Positions 36,723 to 48,075 of a stretch of 64,000 nucleotides of DNA are shown piece by piece (within the stretch, counting starts at the first letter, position 1; each line of letters begins with the position of its first letter). The notes below the pieces were generated by a model. The model saw only the letters and a list, made by a program, of their open reading frames with translations, was not told the origin of the DNA and ran no database searches. This stretch comes from Tretioscincus oriximinensis (lineage: Eukaryota > Chordata > Lepidosauria > Squamata > Gymnophthalmidae). The stretch covers positions 2,533,736 through 2,597,735 of the forward strand of contig JAJVDF010000018.1 in assembly GCA_022410635.1 (NCBI GenBank), given 5' to 3'. The translations under genes were made by a program, and so were the position numbers.

Positions 36723-38374
36723 GCAATTTACCAAATACTCATAAAACAATGAAATCATTACATAGAGAAGCGATAGATTNGCTCTAAATGTTTTCAAGCT
36801 TTTGGAGAAGTTTTAACTTGGATTTCTTCTGGGAGCTGGATTCATTGATGTATACAAATTGTTCCAACATTTTCTTGTACTTCGCCACTAGAATTATACC
36901 CAAATAAGATCCTAAGACAAGCTTAAATGGCATTACCTGTTCTTGTCAATGGACTGAGCACCTTAGAATAGATTCTATAATGCCAGTATTTTCCTCCAGC
37001 AGCAACAACTTACTTGGGTGTTGTGAAGAGCATATAATTAGAAACATTCCAGTCCCCTTGAAGTGACACTATATTAGACAACCTAGGTGAAAATGGTTAA
37101 GATACCCAGCTTTCCTCCCACCTGATGTTATTACTCAGAAAGCCCAAGGAGCTACCAATATGGCTGGAATAAGTCTACCTACAACAAGACTTAGAGAGTT
37201 GGTAAGCATTTTAGCTAGTGTCTGTTGCCAGCTGCTAGTAAAAGATATCACTGACCACACTGAATCTACAGCAGGCCTGATGTTTCAGAACTTTGCATCA
37301 TAAGCTATTTTTATTAGATGAAGACTGTACGCTAATCCCAATTGAAGTTATCTCCATCTTTCTTCCAAAGGACACAACCTTGTTGGAACTGTTAACTTCT
37401 TGCTTTGTCATCCTTGTTCTTGAGCANTGCCAAGTATTCTATTCTGATGCAATCTCTTCATCTTGGCTNCTTTCTTATAAGAAGGGATCCCAAACCTACC
37501 TTATCACAGCCACAGGAAACAGAGTTCAGCTTTATTTAAGCAAAGGCCTCATTTCAGTATTTCATTACAGATCGGAGCCCACAAACAAATTATATTCACT
37601 GCTGTATACAAACTCATTATCTAACTCACTATTCTGATACAAATTTCTGTCTAAGCAGGATACTGTGCCACAAGAACAACTAGATAGAGATGAATCTAAA
37701 TAAGGAGTGGAAACAAAGTACTAGGAGAAGTGGGCTTGATCAGAAGTTCAATTCATCTTCAGATCAACATATCAATTCAATACAAATATTATTACTACAG
37801 GAAAACGCAAGCAACTCAAATAGTTAGATCTACACATTTCTGGTAATGAAATGCATGTAACAATATACTAAAAATCCCTAGATGGATAAACATTTCATTG
37901 GTTCAGCAGATGCATAGCTGAAGACCAACTATTTCTGGATCTGAAAAACAGCTCCTGCTAGATTAATATCATAGCAAGCAGACTCTGAGAAATATCCAGA
38001 GTTACTTGAATTTGCAAGAGAACAAAATGATAATAAAGCCATTACAAGTTGTAAAATATATTTTATAGCTGTGCTAAAGGTCTAGAAAATCAGAACCAAA
38101 GTTTTAGAACAAACTTATCATAAACATTCACAACTAGTAAGTACTGCTTCATTACCATTTCCTACCAACACAAATCTACCAACCTTTTATACTCAACACG
38201 TTCATGTATATCTGCTTAGGAAAGAAGTATCCATAGAAATGATCAATTAGCGTAGCAGATGCATTTAGATATCTCGAGCTCAAAGTTAGTTCATAAAAAG
38301 ATATGGCACTGAAGATAAAATACAACAGGTAGTCTAGATGACAAAGCAAATTTTTAGTTCTTATACCTTGGACA
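36723..38374. other. Intron sequence, nothing recognised
   Basis: Short open frames only, two of them with n bases. Confidence 0.45.
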
Positions 38375-38440
38375 AGTTGTTATTGTTGCTGTTGTTGTTG
38401 TTATTATTATGATGAGGAGGAGGAGGAGGAGAGAGGAAGG
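38375..38440. repeat. GTT/ATT then GGA low-complexity array
   Basis: A GTT/ATT stretch passes through GATGA into a (GGA)n run. Confidence 0.8.
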
Positions 38441-39913
38441 ATATGAGGGAATGGATTAACCCAAAATATCTTATTTGAACACTAAAAAGCAGCACAATTG
38501 AATAAAAATGCAGCACAATTGTCTCAAGTGTAGCTGCCAAGGACATTTGGCTTCATTGTGTGCAATACTATTTCCAGTAATATATCAAAAGAACAATTAC
38601 AATTGCCTAATTCTGTGTACCCCTTTCATAAAATACACCCATAAAAACCCCTGTAGGAACACTCCAACATAAACACAAAATCCAACAGGCAAGAAAAAGT
38701 GAGAAGGAATCTGGTGGCTTCCTTTCACACACTGCAGGCAAAAAAAGATCCTAACATGCTGGTCCAGTATACCAGCTAATGTAGAGTAGCCCTTGGTAAG
38801 CTAAAAAAGGGGAGCATGCTCAAAGAAATCAGGTTGTGACAAACTATCTTGTCTTGCTTTCTTATTATCATTCATTCATGGCAGAGAAGTGGGAATCGAA
38901 CCAGTAAGGCACGGGATAAAATTTGACAAATTTTGGCCAAGATGCCAACTCTTCTCCTTCAGATATGACAGAAGTAAAAGAATGAAGGGAAAAGATGCTG
39001 GATCAGGAAGGAGAAAACCAAAGGTAATATCAACCTTTTGAGGTGGCAAGAAGGAGCTTAGTATGGCTGAAACTTAAAGTACAGAAGGTTGAGTCTTAAA
39101 TGTTAATTTAGATTAATTAGTAAATTAAGGTGAAGACAGTGATCAACTAATGAAACAGGACAGTGGGGCAACTGGACTCTTGTTTTTTTTCTATTTCAAA
39201 TATATCCAATATTAGCTGGCTGCAGACTGGAACAGTTTGGGGAGTTCAAAGGGAAAACCCCTAAACAGTACGATGCCTTCCCAGAGCTTCTGACTGATGG
39301 GAAGCTGAGGTGACATTGCCGCACACCTAAATACTTTATTTAAATAAATAATTGACTTCTTGTTAAAGAGGCATTCAGACTTTTCAATTGGACACTTGAA
39401 AGATTTTCTATATTGTTGCCAAGTATCATCAAGTTAGTGTCAACAGCCATTTAAATAAATCAACAAAACAGGCAAATAATGATTTATATAAATAATTTTA
39501 TATAAATTTATATAAACTCTTTCAATTTCACTTACGGTTAATTGCTATGGTTTTCAGATTAGTTTAAATAGTATCTAATTGTATACTCTGAGTCAGCTCC
39601 AATATCTGGTTGGCTCAAGGACACTTCCTGGGTGCCTTGATGCAGTTTTCTTAGCAAAGTTACAGAAATCACTTGCCATTGTCCACTTCTGGGGAGAGGC
39701 TGGGGACTGACCAACAACCTTCTACTTTCCCAGCAGTTTACTTCTAAGCTACAACCACTGATTGGGGTTTCAAAGGTTAAGGAGAAGCTGTTAGAAGCTC
39801 AAATGTCCTTGAAGTCATGTTCTCCCACCTGAACACTGATTTGAAACCATCTCCAGAGGAAGATCCCTTGGGAATCTCCAGGTGACTGAGAGAAATGCTG
39901 TCATCGTCTAGGA
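38441..39913. other. Intron sequence, nothing recognised
   Basis: AT-rich, with TATATAAATTTATATAAA-type low complexity around 39490. Confidence 0.45.
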
Positions 39914-40001
<88 letters not shown>

Positions 40002-40027
40002 GATGATGATGATGATGATGATGATGA
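39914..40027. repeat. (ATT)n-(GAT)n compound microsatellite
   Basis: About 29 ATT units are followed directly by about 8-9 GAT units. The compound array is pure and probably highly variable in length. Confidence 0.97.
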
Positions 40028-40308
40028 ACTATCAATGTACAGACAATGTACAGAAGCAATACTAGTGTTAGTTCAGGCTTGAAGTCTCCCATGGATGGAG
40101 AACAACAGAGAATGGCTATGGCTGTCATTGCTTCCTGCCATGATGGGTTTCCTGGGAGCCTCCGTGTGAAGGAGATACAGGCCCAGATAAATGATTTGAG
40201 TTTCTTGGCAGAGGTAAAGCGCATGCACCTCTAGATGCACGTCTTTAATTTGAAGCAACATCTTTTCCTTCCTCACTTTCAGTCACTGTTTTAAAATGTT
40301 GATTTCAT

Positions 40309-40372
40309 TTATTTATTTATTTGCATTTCTATCCAACCCTATACCGGAAGATCTCAGGGTGGTTTCATTAAA
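40309..40372 (-). mobile_element. L2-like LINE 3' terminus
   Basis: TTTATTTATTTATTTGC followed by TATACCGGAAGATCTCAGGG matches the 3' end of the element at 11148 in the same orientation. Confidence 0.65.
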
Positions 40373-40764
40373 GACACCCACTGTACCTGACATTAGGGAA
40401 GGGAGAGCTATTCTCTTGGTTTTATTGTCCTGCCCTGAGATCTTTGGGTAGCATATAAGCACGAATCAAGCAACTCCTGATTCTGAGAAGGCTGCAGCAA
40501 GATCATAATCAAATCGTGCCCAATGGGTTCTTTTCTCCTCCTAATTTTTTTTCACTTGTACCTCATCTGGATTTTAAGCTCTAACTCTCACTATTTTATG
40601 AAGTTCGTTTGGTGCAGGAAGATAAAACAAGCAAACCTTGTTTTCTATAAATGGAAGGACAGTCTGTTGCTTGCGTGGCCTAGGAATCACTTTACTTTAA
40701 AGCCAAATCAACTGAATGCTAAGAAAGAAAGAAAAATAAAGACACTTCAAGGGCCCTGACTCCT

Positions 40765-40918
40765 CTGATCCTTACTGTGGGTTGCATCTCTGTACAGAGT
40801 TTGGCCATCCACATGTCAGTGTAGACTAGCGCAGGCCCTATTCGGGGCCTTCCATAGCCTACACAGGCATGTAGATGGCAGGCTTCTCTTTTGAGATGCA
40901 GCCCAGAATAAGGCTCAG
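40765..40918. mobile_element. Foldback MITE at the left edge of the CpG island
   Basis: Arms 40765-40838 and 40845-40918 are imperfect inverted repeats: CTGATCCTTACTGTGGGTTG against CTGAGCCTTATTCTGGGCTG, and CCATCCACATGT against CCATCTACATGC. Related half-copies are at 42888-42990 and 43660-43720. Confidence 0.65.
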
Positions 40919-41760
40919 TGGGCCCAAGGAAAGGTTGCAGCTTGAGCCCCGGAGTGGGCTATGCTCTGCAGAAGCTGCCCTCCCACCTGTATTCTAAATT
41001 GGATTATAATATCCTAGGGAATGACAGCATTTCTTTCAGTCACCTGGAGATCCCCAAGGGATCTTCCCCTGTATTCTAAACAGGGGGAGGAATGGATCCC
41101 ACGGGCGGTGGCTTTTCCTCTGACCTCTGGATCCATGGAGGGATGCAGGCCAGAAACAGCAAAGCTGCAAGCATCTCCGGGCTGGGGGCAGCTTCGGGTG
41201 GGCTTCTTTGCCGCCCGGTGGGCGCTTTTTTTCTGGGTCTCCTCAGGCGAGGCAGGCGAGAGGAGGGATCCTTCAACCTGACCGCTAACAGGGCGTGGCC
41301 TCCGCCCCTCCCTCCCGGCCGGGCACACCGCCTCGCTCTGCAATAGCCTGGATGCGCAAACCGGGCTCCAGTTAAAGAGCTGGAGACACACACACACCCC
41401 TGGCCAGGGGGCCGCCCGGGAAACGCAGGCGGAGGGGGCGACCTGGAGTCTCCCCCACCCACGTCCCCCTTTTTTCTAACACCGGCTGGAGGGCGGGGGA
41501 GGAGTCGCCCTGCAGCTTCTTCCCACCAAGCGCAACCATAACACCCCACCGCCAAAGCGGCCCCTGCGGCGGCATCGTGTGCCCAGCCTGACCTCCGCCT
41601 TCCTGGCCCCGCGGCTCCCGCTCGCAGCAACGCCGCTGGGGCTGCAACGGCTTGGCCAGGAAGCAAAGCAGCCGCCGCTCCTCGCCTCCCCCCCCCCCCC
41701 ACGCCCGACTCCGGCGCCCACCAAGCGGCCCCTTGAGCTTCGGCCCCTAATGAGAGGGCA

Positions 41761-41906
41761 AGAGGGGAGGGGAAGAGGGGATGAGGGGAAGGGAAGAGGG
41801 GAGGGGAAGAGGGGATGAGGGGAAGGGAAGAGGGGAGGGGAAGAGGGGATGAGGGAAGGGAAGAGGGGAGGGGAAGAGGGGAAGGGAAGAGAGGGAGTGG
41901 AGGGGG
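41761..41906. repeat. 34-bp polypurine minisatellite
   Basis: Tandem copies at 41761-41794, 41795-41828, 41829-41861 (one base short) and 41862-41887 (8 bp deleted) are built of AGAGGGG, GGGGAAG and GATGAGG blocks and followed by more purine-only sequence. The plus strand is almost purely A/G for about 145 bp, so the RAB6 transcript is pyrimidine-rich here. It lies about 335 bp inside intron 1. Confidence 0.9.
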
Positions 41907-42234
41907 AAGAAGCGAGGGCGAGCAGCCAATTTTCCGGCCGCCGCCGCAGGCAGGCAGAGAAGTTGTCGCAATGGGCGAAGGCGCCGAGGACCTTCGGCCA
42001 GGCATCGCCTCCTGCTCCTGCCGCCTCCCTCGGAAGGCGCGGCGCGGCTAGGGGCTCCTCCTTGGCCGCCGCCGCCCCCCGCCGGTCCCGTCTCCACCGA
42101 GCCCGGTTCTGGGCAGGCGGGTGACCAATCCCTGCCCCGAGACACAACCCCGAATCAGGCTCGGCGGGGCCCGGGCCGCCTTTACTTTGCAGCTTGCAAA
42201 GGAGGGCAGAAAGGGGACGAACCGCGCCCGGCTA

Positions 42235-42609
<375 letters not shown>

Positions 42610-42656
42610 CTAGGAGAACTGGCGAGCAGCCGCCTCTGCACGCTCAGCTCCGGAGT

Positions 42657-42678
42657 TGCTGCTGCTGCTGCTGCTGCT
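42657..42678. repeat. (TGC)7, (GCA)7 on the RAB6 sense strand
   Basis: Seven pure TGC units lie about 350 bp upstream of the RAB6 start codon, in the promoter or distal 5' UTR. Confidence 0.85.
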
Positions 42679-42887
42679 CTTCGCCCGGCTGAGCCGCCGC
42701 CCGGCCTCTCCCTCCGCGGCGCCTGCGCTCTCGGCCCTTTCCCGGCTACTCTGATGTCATGCTGGAGCTGCAGCCGGCAAACCAATGCGCTGCTGCGGCA
42801 GGAGAGGCGCGTGCGGACGGGCCAAAGGGGAGCGTGCTGGAGCCGGGGCGGTGCCGATCCGGAGTCGAATGGACTATAATATTCTGT

Positions 42888-42990
42888 CCCCACTGACCCT
42901 TCATCTGGGCTGCGGCTCAGACTAGGAGCCTGCCGTAGCCCGCGCTGGCCTGTGGGTGACCAAGCTCCATCCCGAGGTACAAGCCAGAGT
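42888..42990. mobile_element. Partial copy of the 40.8-kb foldback element
   Basis: CACTGACCCTTCATCTGGGC and AGGAGCCTGCC resemble one arm of the foldback element at 40765-40918. It lies at the upstream border of the RAB6 CpG island. Confidence 0.45.
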
Positions 42991-43124
42991 TCGGCGTAGT
43001 GGGNGCGGCGCAAGCGGCGGAAGGGCACNGGCGGGGACTGAGCAGGTGGGCAGGATCCTCCCTTCCTTGGTGTTCCTGGGACCCACTGAGCCTCATTCTG
43101 GCCCCACTGAAGTGTTTAAAATCA

Positions 43125-43638
43125 CGGGATCGATAAAGTGAATAGAGAATCATTATTTTTCCTGTCACACAACACGAGGACCAGGNGGCACCCCTTGAAG
43201 CTGATGGGCAGAAGAGTGAGGACAGACAAAGGAAANTGTTTTTTCACCCAGAGAGTCATGGGCCAATGGAATTTACTTCCAAAAGAGGTGGTGGTAGCCA
43301 GCAGCCTGGATAGCTTTAAGACAGGATTAGACACGTTTAGGGACACCAAGGGAATATCAATAGCTACTAGGATGGATGTCCTGATGCTGCCTGCGGGATA
43401 GAGCAACAGGTAGTATTCCTGAAATGTCTTTTGCAGGGGGTCAGGAACAGTTGAAGATTTTGCCTTCTTCTGATCCAGATTGCCCAGGTGCATCTGGTGG
43501 GCCCAATTCAGCAGGGATCCTCTTATGTTCTTATGCTCCAGACTGCCCAAGTGCATTTGGTGGGCCATATGTGAGGCAGAGTGCTGGACTAGATGGTTTC
43601 TGGGCCAATTCAGGGCTTAGGTTCTTACGTTCTTACGA
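43125..43638 (+). mobile_element. CR1 LINE 3' end plus a second tail
   Basis: The ORF2 end (GRRVRTDKG, FFTQRVMGQWNLLPKEVV) and 3' UTR run to TTCTTATG at about 43536. A second CR1 tail (43537-43638) follows directly in the same direction and ends in TTCTTACG twice. It lies about 0.8 kb upstream of the RAB6 start codon. Confidence 0.8.
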
Positions 43639-43659
43639 TCTTGGAAGGAATAGGAGCCT

Positions 43660-43720
43660 GCCATCTACATGCCTGTGTAGACTATGGCAGGCCCTGAATG
43701 AGACCTGGCATTGCCAACAG
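43660..43720. mobile_element. Partial copy of the 40.8-kb foldback element
   Basis: GCCATCTACATGCCTGTGTA then GCAGGCCCTGAAT matches the centre of the same foldback family. It lies between two CR1 fragments. Confidence 0.55.
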
Positions 43721-43983
43721 TGCCATGTGGAGGTCCACCAGATGCACCTGGGCAGTCTGAACAGAGGAAAGCAAAATATGCACCTGTTCATGACTCTCTG
43801 TTGCTCCATCCCGGAGGCAGCATCCAGACATCCATCCTAGTATCCATTTATACCCTTGGTGCCCATGAACCTGTCTAGTCCTGTGTTGAAGCTATCCTAG
43901 CTGTTAGCTACCACCACCTCTTCAGGAAGTAAATTCCACAGGCTGATGTCCCTCTCGGTGAAAAAATACTTTCCTTTGTCTAA
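43719..43983 (-). mobile_element. CR1 LINE 3' fragment
   Basis: Minus-strand CR1 tail from GAGGTCCACCAGATGCACC to the ORF2 end (ACTTTCCTTTGTCT), without the terminal octamers. Confidence 0.8.
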
Positions 43984-44662
43984 AATATTTTCCTTTGTCT
44001 TAGAATCTAAAAGTGGGACAGGCAGCATTCTCTAAATTGTGTCATTTCCCAGGATTTTTCATCTCTTGATCTCTTGTTCCCTTGTGCAGTTATTTAGTAG
44101 TCATGGAGAAAATTGAANATGCATCTGCATATAGTAAAAATGTACCTCAAAAATGGATTAGAGGATCCAGTGTCATTAATTAACATCTACTGGTGTTTGA
44201 AAATGTATTTGGTGGTCCTTAATGTGGATTGGAGATGGAATGGAAATATCTGCTACCTTATGCCACTACTCCCACACCTCTGTGCCACTACGTCTATACC
44301 ACATTTTTAAAGAGTGTGGATGCCGATAGGGGTATAATATTTATAATCTATAATAAATAAATTATTTTAATTTTGCTGCAAAATTTTACTCCATTGTTGG
44401 AAAAGTCCCAAGAGGAAAGGAAAGGAAAGCATTAAGAAAATGAATCAGTACTAAAACCAAACATCAGGTTCCAGTTTCAAATAACGTACCAGACGTACTG
44501 ACCGTCTATAATCAAGCTTACGGCACTCATATCTTTTCTGCAGTCTCCTACCATGAACTTTCAGATAAGAGATACAATTGCAAAGATCACAGCTCATGTT
44601 AACAACTTGCAAGGTAATAAAGGTATGGAAGAATAAAAATGTAAATAAATAAATAAATATGA

Positions 44663-45175
44663 TGCTCCTTAATACGGCCAAGTATGAATGGTAATAAAAA
44701 TATATAAAATATATTCAGTTATATAAAATATAAACAATGGCCATATATAAAAGCCAATGAATCAATACATAAAAACCTATCAATATAAATGGAGTAAAAA
44801 GTCCACAATGTAGGGGGATAATAAAATGGAAAAAAAAGTCCAAATGTAGACTGGAGGGACGAATGGTCAGGTAATATAGTATTCTCAGCTCCGCAGTCTG
44901 CCAAACGCGTTTNGACACAAAGGTCTTCCTCAGTGGCTTGTACGGACAAATTACTTTATACGATTAAACATACAATTGGTAATGAGGCAGATTCCAGAGT
45001 ATATGTGTACCTCCTACATTAATACCTCTTGGAACAACAAACTTGTTGAAGTTATATTTTATATAACTGAATATATTTTATATATTTTTATTACCATTCA
45101 TACTTGGCTGATTCTGTTGTTTTTGGTTCTCACCTTTGTTTGGGAGACTGTTCTGTTTGTTGCTCCTTAATACGG
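44663..45175. mobile_element. Retroelement with inverted duplication and 15-bp target duplication
   Basis: TGCTCCTTAATACGG is found at 44663-44677 and 45161-45175 in the same direction. Between them a minus-strand segment (44678 to about 44960) and a plus-strand segment (about 45053-45160) share a perfect 55-bp inverted repeat (44678-44732 against 45053-45107). The minus-strand part contains ACTGAGGAAG and GTGTC-n-AAACGCGTTT, which recalls Penelope-like element tails. The structure fits a truncated retroelement that inserted with a 5' inversion. Confidence 0.6.
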
Positions 45176-45439
45176 AACACTAACTGCCAGACTTCAATCT
45201 CTCTCTCTTTTGAGAGCACAGATTTTGAATAAGTGGATAAACTCTATATTCAATCTTAACTTTGTTCAGTTCAGGCAGGATATTAAATGATNCACTGCAA
45301 TAAGAGCTGTGATCAGGAGGACTTATCACAGTAGGAATTTACATTTGGGAACTGAGTGTCATACATGCATGTATTTCTATTGTCTGCACTCCATCACAGT
45401 GATGCTGTGTATATTCAGAGGGACACTTCAGAGTAATGC

Positions 45440-45717
45440 TGTAGCACGGTTGGCATGTGGAATAATGGAGGATGGAGCTGGCACATCCACTCCCATGACC
45501 ACCACAACTATTTACCATCTTGCTGCCCTCCATNGCTGGGCAGCAGAGAANGGGCTGCCTCCTCCCCATTCAGCACCATCCCCCTACAGCAGACCCCTCT
45601 TAGCTCAGAGTTATATACAGTATTGGGTAGAACTGAGTTAACTATATTAATCCGGCCCTCTAAAACCACCCCAATTTCTCTTGCGGCCCCTTGGGAAAAA
45701 TTAATTGCCCACCCCTG
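45440..45717. mobile_element. hAT-type element, right end only
   Basis: Read leftward from 45717 the sequence starts CAGGGGTGGGCAATTAATTT and continues CCCAAGGGGCCGCAAGAG, typical of a Charlie-like hAT terminus. No matching left end was found, so the left border is a guess. Confidence 0.6.
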
Positions 45718-45737
45718 CCCTACAGAGTCCTTCAGTA

Positions 45738-46012
45738 GCTTCAGTCCTCAGTAGCTAGTATCCTGGATAGCTTTAACATTAATTAAACAAGTTAATGGAA
45801 ACCAAGTTTATCAATACTACTTTGATATTGCCTCTGAGATGAAGCAACAGGTACTATTCCTGAAATGCTAGTTGCAGGGAGTTGAGAATGGGTGAAAGTT
45901 TCGCCTTCTTCTGCTTGAGAGTGCCCAGCTTCAATTGGTTGGCCGTTGTGTAAGACAGAATGCTGGACTACATGGGCTGAGGTCTGGTTCAGGATTCCTA
46001 AGTTCATGTGTT
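45738..46012 (+). mobile_element. CR1 LINE 3' fragment, divergent
   Basis: A diverged plus-strand tail contains GAAGCAACAGGTACTATTCC and GTAAGACAGAATGCTGGAC and ends in AAGTTCATGTGTTCAG. It starts close to a hAT end at 45717. Confidence 0.7.
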
Positions 46013-46133
46013 CAGTTTTCAACACCAGTTTGCTTCTGATGGGCAAGAAAAGGATTGTCTGGGTGGATTTTTATGCCCCTGGGGCCCCAAAGGTTGGACC
46101 ATTACAGGGGGCCCAGTGGTACTGAGCCCTCCC

Positions 46134-46350
46134 ACTCACCCTGGTTCCTACTTTCCATTTAAAGGCTGCAGTGACACGTGGTGAGTCAACATGTGGTGCC
46201 AATTATGCTGCGCATATGTCAAAAAGCAGTTCTGGATGATCATTGATTACTATTTGTTGATGGGCGGGCGGTATAATCAGCACCAAAGACTCACTGTGCA
46301 TCGCTGCAGCCTTTAAAAAGAAAATAGGAAAGCGAGAGGGAACAGGGCCC
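46134..46350. mobile_element. Foldback element
   Basis: Arms 46134-46205 and 46272-46350 are imperfect inverted repeats sharing TTTAAAGGCTGCAG, GTGAGTC and GAGCCCT/GGGCCCT. A central loop of about 66 bp includes GGGCGGGCGG. The outer ends are unclear. Confidence 0.6.
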
Positions 46351-47229
46351 TTTATTTTTCTGCCCTCCCCCCCCCCCCCGAGAGTCTGGTTCCATCGGTG
46401 GTTGGTATCTAGAAAACAACAACAAAAGTTCTATATAGTTAGTTCTCCTTTCCCCTTGGGAACTAGGGGTTTTGAAGATATATGTACCAAAGAAGAGAGA
46501 AAAAACAAATGGAGCATAAGTAAATCAAGAATGCATTGCATGCAATGACACATGAACGAACTGATTTCTTAGGAAAGCATGTAGCTTATCACTGAAAAGG
46601 ATGAACTTTCATGATAACTAAGTGTCTATTCTAAGATCATATTTCTTTATTTATTTTAAGCATTTCTGACAGGTGCAACACAATTGTACATGTATTATGG
46701 ACAAATCACAGAGTGATATGCACATCACTATAAATGCTGCTATTTTTATTTTGAAATGAAAGCAGCTGCACAGAATTTTAATCTAGTGCTGCATTCCCTC
46801 CTGGTTTCACGCTAGAAATCTCTTCCTTGTTGCTTAGGAAGGCACTATTTACATTTTGAACAGATAGGAACTGGAGGAGAGATGGTTTCTGTTCAGGAAA
46901 ACATGCAGGTTGGGAATCTAATGCTGAATCAAATCTCTATGGTGGCTGCATTTCTTTCAGAATAAAAGTGTCCTTGGTAAGCAGCCACCTTAAATCGAGG
47001 GACTGTCTTACTCAGGAGTCCTACAAATATTACGGCAAGCCAACAAACCTGACAATCTGACTAAAAATATGAGGCAATGAGGATTGTTACTGGAAGGATA
47101 GTGAGAAACTACAAAAATCTTCTTACAGGCATGTTTCAGGTCTGCAATCACCTATTGTGGATTTTATCTTACTGCTACAACAATTTGCGAAATGAAAATG
47201 NTTGTTTTATAAACCTTTAAATCTTAGTT

Positions 47230-47435
47230 CTTCAGTTGATTTATTGTTATTCAGTTGTTCTTCAATTGTTACTCAGTCCGAGTTTTGTGACCCTACGGAC
47301 CATCACACAGCAGGCCTGTTAGTAATATAACTAACAGTAATAGAAATATAGGATAGGAGGTACCTAACAGATCTCTCTATCTTCTACTGCCTCCTGAAGT
47401 ATAGATAAGTTTCTCCCCTTCATGTCCCCGTAGAT
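47230..47435 (-). mobile_element. BovB/RTE LINE 3' fragment
   Basis: TTATTCAGTTGTT, ACTCAGTCCGAGTTTTGTGA, CCCTACGGACCAT, GCAGGCC and CTACTGCCTCCTGAAGT follow the order of the BovB 3' region in reverse complement, with about 65 bp of foreign or diverged sequence between 47320 and 47388. BovB is abundant in squamates and spread horizontally among vertebrates. Confidence 0.65.
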
Positions 47436-47460
47436 TACNGCTTTGATTAGAGATGGTGAT

Positions 47461-47900
47461 CTGCTAATGTTACCCCACATTTCTCTGAAGTATAAGAGCT
47501 GTGTTTGGTCAGCAGCAGAAGAAATGGGGAAGTGGTATTGCTACCACACCTTTCTGTGTGATTTAGTCAAGAGATGAAGAGATGGTGAAGTGGTATTACT
47601 AGTTAATCTTCTCTGAGGTATAAGAGCTCCAGCTGTGTTTGGCCTGGAGTAGAAGAGATGAAGAAGTGACCAGATAACCCCTTTTGGGCGGGCTTTGAAA
47701 ACCCATTTTTCTGAGGAAAAAAAATTAAAAAACAAAACATTTTTCAAAAAAAAACATTTTTTTGAAAAGAATTTCCTCAGAAAATACTGGGAGGCACCCC
47801 AAAATTGGGTTTTCAAAANCCCCCACCCAAAAGGGGTCATCTGGTCAGCCTATGTTAGCCTACCCTTCTCTGACATATAGCTATGTATAACCAAGAGAAG
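47461..47900. repeat. Imperfect tandem repeat interrupted by a MITE
   Basis: Units of roughly 110 bp share TTCTCTGAAGTATAAGAGCT, CTGTGTTTGG and AAGTGGTATT. A third partial unit resumes after the foldback MITE (CCTTCTCTGACATATAGCT). Confidence 0.5.
47667..47852. mobile_element. Foldback MITE, copy 1 of 3
   Basis: Nearly the whole element is an inverted repeat: TGACCAGATAACCCCTTTTG on the left, AAAAGGGGTCATCTGGTCAG on the right, with an A/T-rich centre. It is inserted in an imperfect tandem repeat (47461-47900). Confidence 0.75.
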
Positions 47901-47939
47901 GAAATCTGCTATCAATGTTTTGCCTAAATTTATGTGTAT

Positions 47940-48075
47940 TATTTTGTTCATTTTTAATTATTGTATTTCAATGTATCATGTGTTAGTTTTGTGTTTTTCA
48001 TAGATGTTATAAACTGCTTTGAGTAATTTATTAGAAAGGTGGTATAAAATAAACTGACTGACTGATTGACTATTG
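47940..48075 (+). mobile_element. LINE-type 3' tail (L2-like)
   Basis: ATAAACTGCTTTGAGTAATT and GGTGGTATAAAATAAACTGA end in an imperfect (CTGA)n tail, as seen at L2-like and related LINE 3' ends. Confidence 0.5.

Noticed and set aside
41076..42005. Long minus-strand open frame (309 codons) next to RAB6 exon 1
   Set aside because: It is the translation of the GC-rich, purine-repeat CpG island, full of Pro/Ser/Leu runs from the minisatellite, with no domain. It lies in intron 1.
47667..47852. Open frames MTPFGW... and relatives at 47.5 and 56.4 kb as a small protein family
   Set aside because: They are translations of the foldback MITE arms; similarity reflects the repeat, not a protein.
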